Below are positions 1 through 3,248 of a DNA stretch of 10,003 nt, piece by piece. This DNA comes from Acidithiobacillus montserratensis (GTDB lineage Bacteria; Pseudomonadota; Gammaproteobacteria; Acidithiobacillales; Acidithiobacillaceae). The notes beneath the pieces are model-generated. The model did not search any database and had not been told where the DNA came from. It worked only from the letters and a program-made list of their open reading frames with translations. The first letter of the stretch is position 1, and each line of letters begins with the position of its first letter. The translations under genes were made by a program, and so were the position numbers. The DNA lies in NCBI RefSeq assembly GCF_018853465.1, contig NZ_JABBOU010000065.1, forward strand, positions 1 through 10,003, in the 5' to 3' direction.

Positions 1-77
1 TGGGCTATATCCCTCCCGCAGAAGCTGAGGCAAACTATTATGCGCAACTCGTGGAGCAGCCCAACAAGGCCGCTTGA
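1..77 (+). CDS. IS3-family transposase (OrfB, integrase-core) C-terminal fragment
   Basis: This is the last 24 codons of a transposase whose body lies upstream of the window. The visible peptide begins GYIPPAEAEANYYAQ and ends NKAA at a TGA (75-77). A 'GY.PPAE.E..YY' tail is characteristic of the C-terminus of IS3-family OrfB DDE transposases, just after the integrase core domain. The catalytic DDE residues are not visible, so whether the enzyme is intact cannot be judged. The terminal inverted repeat 22 bp after the stop supports the assignment. Confidence 0.75.
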   Translation, partial: GYIPPAEAEANYYAQLVEQPNKAA

Positions 78-98
78 AGTACAAAAATTACCCTCCAC

Positions 99-116
99 TG
101 AACCCGGGGCGGTTCA
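99..116. repeat. IS terminal inverted repeat, itself palindromic
   Basis: TGAACC (99-104) and GGTTCA (111-116) form a perfect 6-bp inverted repeat around CGGGGC. The outer end matches the start expected of an IS3-family terminal repeat. The matching left repeat is outside the window. Confidence 0.6.
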
Positions 117-397
117 TCCTTCCAGAAACCCACCCAGTCTATCGCAGAAATGATGCGTTCCCTGTGCTTCCGGACCCGGCGCGTCTTCGATTATCTGCGC
201 ATGACCAAAAACTCAGCACCCGCTTCGCCAGGAGCCGGTTGAGAACAAATTTACCGTGGACTTTCACCCTTTACTCCTTGCCGGTCTCCCGGCGCACTAG
301 CGTGCTTTATTTTCCGTTTTCTGGAGACCACCCCAAGTCAGGCTGCGCGGGCAGGATCGGATAGTTGCGGAGTATGCCGGGCTTGAATCTTGGCTTG
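117..397. other. Degenerate region between the IS end and parE; no credible gene
   Basis: These 281 bp hold no gene I recognise. In plus frame 3 a stretch of about 41 codons (117-242) runs directly from the IS end to a TGA. It reads FQKPTQSIAEMMRSL and onward, and could be the 3' end of a gene interrupted by the IS. An overlapping ORF in another plus frame (74-364) starts inside the IS and looks accidental. On the minus strand, from 297 downward, the DNA reads GTGCGCCGGGAGACCGGC, a strong GC hairpin with a GAGA loop, followed by GGGTGAAAGTCC. That arrangement resembles the 5' end of a bacterial group II intron, but the match is weak. I see no clear terminator for parE here. Confidence 0.35.
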
Positions 398-706
398 TTA
401 GCCTTCCATGAAATAGCTGATGATGTCCATTTCCTTGTGGGGAATGCCGATGAAATCGATGGCGCTGCTGCCAATCAGATAGAACACCACATGCTGGCCT
501 TCGGGAAAGCTGTTGTAGCCTTCGCAGATGTCTGTGCGGTGCTTGCCCATAAGTGGGTTTACCGCCAGCCATTGGAAACGGGCTTCGATATCTTTCAAGT
601 AAGAGTTTCGCTGGGCTTTACCCCAGGTACGCTCGGTGTAGCGGCCTATGTTTTTAAGGTCGTCTCGTGCGCGTGGGGTAATCCTAACTTTTCTGGTGGA
701 CTGCAT
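398..706 (-). CDS. parE: ParE/RelE-family toxin of a type II toxin-antitoxin system
   Basis: A 102-residue protein with the compact RelE/ParE fold. An N-terminal basic strand 'RKVRITPRARDDL' leads into helices ('IGRYTERTWGKAQRNSYL'), then the 'NPLMGKHRTDI' segment and the C-terminal strands 'HVVFYLI', 'AIDFIGIPHKEMD'. This matches ParE family length and order. ParE toxins usually poison DNA gyrase; RelE relatives cut mRNA on the ribosome. The sequence favours ParE, but the target is inferred. The ATG (704-706) overlaps the antitoxin stop by one base (TAATG), so translation is probably coupled. The gene looks intact. It shares the promoter and operator upstream of parD. Confidence 0.88.
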   Translation of the reverse strand: MQSTRKVRITPRARDDLKNIGRYTERTWGKAQRNSYLKDIEARFQWLAVNPLMGKHRTDICEGYNSFPEGQHVVFYLIGSSAIDFIGIPHKEMDIISYFMEG

Positions 707-954
707 TAGGACTCAGCATCCAGATCATTGATGAGCGAGTCCATGGAGAAGTCATCCACGAACGCACCATTTTGCGCCTGAATAGCGCCTTCCAAGAGGT
801 GGGCACGCAGGGCTTCGAGCTTACTTTTACGTTCTTCCATGGCACGCAGGGCGTCGCGCACGACTTCACTGGCGGAGCCGTAGCGACCGCTGGAAATTTC
901 ATTTTTGATGAACACCTCCCAGTGTTCACCTAAGCTTAGGCTGGTTGTGGCCAT
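706..954 (-). CDS. parD: ParD-family antitoxin (ribbon-helix-helix)
   Basis: An 82-residue protein typical of ParD antitoxins. The N-terminal ribbon-helix-helix DNA-binding part reads MATTSLSLGEHWEVFIKNEI, then 'SGRYGSASEVVRDALRAMEER'. An acidic C-terminal tail 'GAFVDDFSMDSLINDLDAES' wraps the toxin. I chose the ATG at 952-954 over an upstream one (1015-1017). It begins at the conserved MATTSLSL, follows an AGGTGGG ribosome site, and lies downstream of the predicted promoter, whereas the upstream start falls inside the -35 box. The gene sits first in a two-gene operon with parE. As in other type II systems, the antitoxin, alone or with toxin, is expected to repress its own promoter. Confidence 0.9.
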   Translation of the reverse strand: MATTSLSLGEHWEVFIKNEISSGRYGSASEVVRDALRAMEERKSKLEALRAHLLEGAIQAQNGAFVDDFSMDSLINDLDAES

Positions 955-966
955 AACCCACCTCAA

Positions 967-993
967 ATATTCATATTTAATAATAATGAATAT
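967..993. promoter_or_regulatory. Candidate ParD operator: inverted repeat overlapping the parDE -10 box
   Basis: ATATTCAT (967-974) and ATGAATAT (986-993) are perfect reverse complements separated by an AT-rich 11-bp spacer. The distal arm overlaps the predicted -10 hexamer (989-994), so protein bound there would block RNA polymerase. The placement is what is expected for autoregulation by a ribbon-helix-helix antitoxin. Binding itself is inferred. Confidence 0.55.
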
Positions 994-1017
994 AATGTAG
1001 GCCAGCGAGGATGGCAA
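989..1017 (-). promoter_or_regulatory. Predicted sigma70-type promoter of parDE
   Basis: On the minus strand a -35 box TTGCCA (1012-1017) is followed by a 17-bp spacer and a -10 box TATATT (989-994). Both hexamers are close to consensus with ideal spacing. The start of transcription would fall around 980-983, giving a leader of roughly 27 bases that contains the AGGTGGG ribosome site of parD. Confidence 0.6.
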
Positions 1018-1036
1018 TAGCAGCGCATTCTTTAGG

Positions 1037-1156
1037 CTAATGGCTCAAATCTGGATGGAGCTGACGGGTGTCAAACAGCGTGAAATACGCGGTCAACGCC
1101 GCCGTGACAATAAGCAGCAGTGAAGTGATGAGCCCGACCCAGCCAAAGTTCACCAT
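1037..1156 (-). CDS. Hypothetical single-span membrane peptide, or membrane-protein remnant
   Basis: This short minus-strand ORF codes 39 residues from an ATG at 1154-1156 to a TAG. Residues 3-29 (NFGWVGLITSLLLIVTAALT and onward) form one clear hydrophobic helix ending in a polar tail 'TRQLHPDLSH'. I do not recognise the family. It lies just downstream of vapC in the same frame and is open upstream to the original vapC stop (FFGADGAEE precedes the ATG). A GAGGAG touches the ATG with no spacing, so the start is poor. It could be a genuine small membrane protein translated after vapC, or the C-terminal stub of a larger membrane protein cut by rearrangement. I lean slightly to the remnant. Confidence 0.35.
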   Translation of the reverse strand: MVNFGWVGLITSLLLIVTAALTAYFTLFDTRQLHPDLSH

Positions 1157-1183
1157 CTCCTCTGCACCATCAGCCCCGAAGAA

Positions 1184-1564
1184 TCAATGCAGGAATGGTT
1201 GGTACATCACGCCAAACCGCTCCGCTCATACGCACAACCGTTTACCCAGCGTCCACAGCTCCGTTCCGGGCGTTATCAGGGTCGATGCGAGCAAAAGCAT
1301 TTCTATCAGCCCGCAACCCAAGCCGAACAGCCGCTCCCGCCCAATGAAGGCCATCGTTTCCTGTACCGTGGCCTGTTGAGCGGTCTGCAAACGGTCGAGA
1401 TCGGACAGCATTTTATCCCGACTGGGTGGGGTCACGCAGGCAATTTCGCCCAAAACCAAAGGGTGAATCATCACCAGATCGCGCTCCAGCAGTTCCACCA
1501 GCGCACCATGGCGATGCCGGAAGTGATCAATACACACCGATGTATCCACCAGAACACCTTTCAC
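1184..1564 (-). pseudogene. vapC: VapC-like PIN-domain toxin, truncated by an in-frame TGA and lacking key acidic residues
   Basis: The ORF starts at a GTG (1562-1564) and reads as a VapC PIN-domain ribonuclease: MKGVLVDTSVCIDHF with the first Asp at residue 7, 'LVLGEIA' with Glu40, then 'GCGLIEMLLLAS' and 'ELWTLGKRL'. An opal codon at 1226-1228 stops it after 112 residues. The same frame continues AERFGVMYQPFLH to a second stop at 1184-1186, and this is the usual VapC C-terminus, so the first stop is a nonsense mutation. Two expected acidic positions are changed: Glu88 where 'GxGxxD' has Asp, and Gly107 where 'LWTxDKRL' has Asp. Loss of these metal ligands predicts weak or no RNase activity. 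The GTG overlaps the vapB stop (GTGA). Confidence 0.8.
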
Positions 1565-1764
1565 TGTCCGGCAAACTCGTGGCGGCGGGGAATATCTGGC
1601 ATCTGCGGCATGGTCCCGCCCAGGGCGGCCAGCCGTTTGGCGGACTAAACTCTTACAAATGTCTTGATGACCTCACGGGATAGATCAGCTTTTTCCATGT
1701 CCGGATCAGCAACTTCCAATGCCTTTTCATACAGTACATCATCAATCGTTACTGTGGTTCTCAT
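1561..1764 (-). pseudogene. vapB: VapB-like antitoxin interrupted by an in-frame amber codon
   Basis: From the ATG at 1762-1764 the frame reads [20 protein letters not shown] and on to 'EVIKTFVRV', then hits TAG at 1645-1647 after 39 residues. The frame then continues SAKRLAALGGTMPQMPDIPR and 'RHEFAGQ' to a TGA at 1561-1563. Together this is a 67-codon VapB: an N-terminal DNA-binding part plus the C-terminal arm that binds the PIN toxin, with its 'VR-x-x-AKRLAALGG' motif. The amber codon sits where this motif commonly has Gln, so CAG to TAG is the simplest origin (inference). The truncated peptide would lack the toxin-binding arm. AAGGAG lies 7 bases before the ATG, and the final TGA overlaps the vapC GTG. 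Confidence 0.78.
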
Positions 1765-1770
1765 TTCGCA

Positions 1771-1776
1771 CTCCTT
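1771..1776 (-). promoter_or_regulatory. Ribosome binding site of vapB
   Basis: AAGGAG on the minus strand (CTCCTT on plus) lies 6-7 bases upstream of the vapB ATG at 1764. It is a near-perfect Shine-Dalgarno site and fixes the start codon. Confidence 0.6.
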
Positions 1777-1791
1777 CTACATCTATATGTA

Positions 1792-1808
1792 TTTGATGCT
1801 GCATCAAA
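1792..1808. promoter_or_regulatory. Perfect 17-bp palindrome between vapB and the zinc-finger gene; candidate operator
   Basis: TTTGATGC (1792-1799), a single central T, and GCATCAAA (1801-1808) form an uninterrupted palindrome. It lies between the divergent starts of vapB (1764) and the YgiT-like gene (1840). A weaker dyad ACAT-CTAT-ATGT sits at 1779-1790, nearer vapB. A palindrome in this position is the usual place for autoregulatory binding by a VapBC complex or by an MqsA-type antitoxin. Which protein binds is not determinable from sequence alone. Confidence 0.5.
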
Positions 1809-1839
1809 ATCCGCACCGCTACAATGTATGGAGACCTTC

Positions 1840-2082
1840 ATGGACAAACGCACAACCATGTCACGACAATGCCTGAGTTGTGGGCATCATGAAATGCTGC
1901 GGAATGAGGATTATCAGGAACATTTGCAATTTAACGGTGAGTCGGAGGTTCTGATTGGCCTTTCTAGCTGGTTTTTTCCGATATGTGGGGATGGTGAACT
2001 GGATCCGGAAAGTAGCGCACAGCTTGCAGTGGCACATGATGAGCTGGTACATCGTGCTCGCGCCAGGCAACTGCACCAGTGA
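1840..2082 (+). CDS. YgiT/MqsA-like zinc-finger protein, orphan and missing one cysteine
   Basis: An 80-residue protein with the layout of YgiT-type zinc-finger domains, the N-terminal half of MqsA antitoxins. CLSCG (Cys11, Cys14) lies near the N-terminus, and a second knuckle 'WFFPICGDGELDPESS' is followed by a helix 'AHDELVHRARARQ'. Usually the second knuckle also has two cysteines (CPxCG-like). Here Phe46 stands in place of the first, leaving three cysteines, so zinc binding may be impaired. No HTH domain and no MqsR-type toxin gene are present. I chose the ATG at 1840 because GGAG (1830-1833) is 6 bases upstream. An in-frame ATG at 1828 lacks such a site, and another at 1858 is possible. 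The stop is 12 bp before the next gene, suggesting co-transcription. Confidence 0.65.
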   Translation: MDKRTTMSRQCLSCGHHEMLRNEDYQEHLQFNGESEVLIGLSSWFFPICGDGELDPESSAQLAVAHDELVHRARARQLHQ

Positions 2083-2094
2083 GAGCACCCATCC

Positions 2095-2706
2095 ATGACT
2101 AAACCGGAACTAACGGCATTACTGCATAAGCTCCAGCATTGTGAAATCTGTACTGCAGCGCTGCCCCAGGCACCGCGTCCGGTTCTGCAAATCCACCCAC
2201 AGGCGCGGATTCTCATTGCCGCCCAGGCTCCGGGGCGGCGCGCTCATGCCAGCGGACTCCCCTTTGATGACCAAAGTGGCGAGCGTCTGCGCGAATGGCT
2301 GGGGGTCAACCGTGCGCAGTTTTACGATCCGCATCTATTTGCGCTGGTCCCCATGGGATTCTGTTATCCCGGAAAAGGCCGTGCAGGGGACCTACCACCC
2401 CGGCCGGAGTGCGCGCAACACTGGCGAGCGCCACTGCTCCGCCATTTAAATCACGTCGAATTGACACTAGTCATCGGCCAGTACGCCCGGAAGTACCATC
2501 TGCCGGACACGCGCGGCTCCCTGCAGGATCTGGTCGGCAACTGGCGCCAATACTGGCCGGACCTGATTCCCCTACCCCATCCCAGTCCCCGCAACACCCT
2601 CTGGCTGCGTCGCAACCCCTGGTTTGCCGAGGAAGTCCTGCCAGCGCTGCAGACAAGTGTTGCGCGGATTCTTGCTTCCAGTATTCAGACTGGCACTCAG
2701 GATTGA
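2095..2706 (+). CDS. Uracil-DNA glycosylase family protein, Fe-S type
   Basis: A 203-residue member of the uracil-DNA glycosylase superfamily (COG1573-like), predicted to excise damaged or deaminated bases from DNA. Visible motifs are 'ILIAAQAPGRRAH' near residue 40 (motif 1, the GxAPG loop), 'FDDQSGERLREWLG', 'FALVPMGFCYPG', 'LTLVIGQYARKY', and the C-terminal LPHPSPRN with His162 (motif 2, HPSP). Four cysteines, Cys16, Cys19, Cys90 and Cys106, match the CxxC...C-x15-C arrangement of family 4/5 enzymes that carry a 4Fe-4S cluster. Motif 1 lacks the acidic residues found in canonical family 4 enzymes, so substrate and activity are uncertain. Length is typical. The start follows the zinc-finger gene by 12 bp with only a weak ribosome site (GAGAGC). 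Confidence 0.82.
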   Translation: MTKPELTALLHKLQHCEICTAALPQAPRPVLQIHPQARILIAAQAPGRRAHASGLPFDDQSGERLREWLGVNRAQFYDPHLFALVPMGFCYPGKGRAGDLPPRPECAQHWRAPLLRHLNHVELTLVIGQYARKYHLPDTRGSLQDLVGNWRQYWPDLIPLPHPSPRNTLWLRRNPWFAEEVLPALQTSVARILASSIQTGTQD

Positions 2707-2739
2707 AATCAAACGTCATTATCTGCAATCTGCGCATTT

Positions 2740-2768
2740 TCGACAAGGCCATAGGCACTGACTAGAAT
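2740..2768 (+). promoter_or_regulatory. Possible promoter of the DUF488 gene, near-leaderless
   Basis: A -10 box TAGAAT (2763-2768) lies 17 bp after a weak -35 box TCGACA (2740-2745). The -10 ends only 6 bases before the ATG at 2775. Transcription would therefore begin at or next to the start codon. No Shine-Dalgarno sequence is present between them. Confidence 0.35.
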
Positions 2769-2774
2769 AAATTT

Positions 2775-3143
2775 ATGGAGAAGCAACAACGCATCGAAAT
2801 CATTCCCTGGCGCGTGTATGAACGCCCCTTGCCCAGCGGCTTTCGGGTATTGGCCGAGCGTCTCTGGCCACGCGGGGTCCGTAAGCAAGACCTGCCTCTG
2901 GATGCCTGGCCCAAGGCTTTGACGCCCAGCACTGCATTGCGCCAGTGGTTTCATCATGATGTCACACTCTGGGAGGAGTTTCGCCAACGCTATCTGCAGG
3001 AGTTGGCCCAACAGACCATCGAGGCAGATCGCTTGCTGGATAGCGCCGCAGGCATGCCGCTGATTCTTCTCTACGCCGCCCAAGATAAAATGCACAATGG
3101 CGCACTGGTACTAAAGACCTTTCTCGACACCTTTCCGCAGTAA
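2775..3143 (+). CDS. DUF488 family protein (YeaO-like)
   Basis: A 122-residue protein of the DUF488 family. The hallmark stretch is FRVLAERLWPRGVRKQDL (residues 23-40), followed by 'DAWPKALTPSTALRQWFHHD', a helix 'LWEEFRQRYLQEL', the strand 'LILLYAAQDKMHNGALVLKTFL', and the end. Length and order are those of YeaO-like proteins. Their biochemical function is not established, so none is claimed. The usual 'VDRLWPRG' reads 'AERLWPRG' here, a conservative Asp-to-Glu change at residue 28. The gene follows the UDG-like gene by 68 bp and appears to have its own promoter. There is no ribosome site before the ATG, which fits a leaderless transcript. Confidence 0.85.
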   Translation: MEKQQRIEIIPWRVYERPLPSGFRVLAERLWPRGVRKQDLPLDAWPKALTPSTALRQWFHHDVTLWEEFRQRYLQELAQQTIEADRLLDSAAGMPLILLYAAQDKMHNGALVLKTFLDTFPQ

Positions 3144-3150
3144 CAGGACG

Positions 3151-3179
3151 TTGACTTTTGCGGGATGATTGGAGACATT
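3151..3179 (+). promoter_or_regulatory. Weak candidate promoter upstream of the beta-propeller gene
   Basis: TTGACT (3151-3156) is a near-consensus -35 box. With a 17-bp spacer it faces GACATT (3174-3179), a poor -10. It is the best candidate in the 105-bp gap after the DUF488 gene and would give a leader of about 65 bases. Confidence is low because of the -10. Confidence 0.3.
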
Positions 3180-3248
3180 CAGAGAGCGCTTTTGCAGGCT
3201 TCGTGAACCAGCTTGACGACTTCAGCACCCATTATTGACGGGGGATAC

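Larger units (their letters stand above)
1..116 (+). mobile_element. Right end of an IS3-family insertion sequence (partial)
   Basis: The window opens inside an insertion sequence. The visible part is the transposase C-terminus (stop at 75-77), about 20 bp of non-coding DNA, and a terminal repeat ending in ...GGTTCA at 111-116. Read inward from the end, the repeat begins TGAACCGCCCCGGGTT, which is the style of IS3-family termini (5'-TG...CA-3'). The left end and any target duplication lie outside the window, so the exact boundary at 116 is inferred from the repeat. Confidence 0.72.

Noticed and set aside
74..364. A 96-codon plus-strand frame starting at the transposase stop
   Set aside because: It crosses the IS terminus, so it would be a hybrid of IS and flanking DNA. 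It has no ribosome site and no recognisable protein character.
684..929. An alternative minus-strand frame within parD
   Set aside because: It is an off-frame reading of parD; the ParD frame matches a known family from end to end.
1226..1564. Reading vapC as an intact 112-residue toxin
   Set aside because: The frame beyond the first stop encodes the usual VapC C-terminus up to a second stop, and two active-site acids are replaced, so it is better treated as a broken gene.
1068..1648. Plus-strand open frames across the vapBC region
   Set aside because: They are antisense to family-like vapB and vapC sequence and their translations show no protein pattern.
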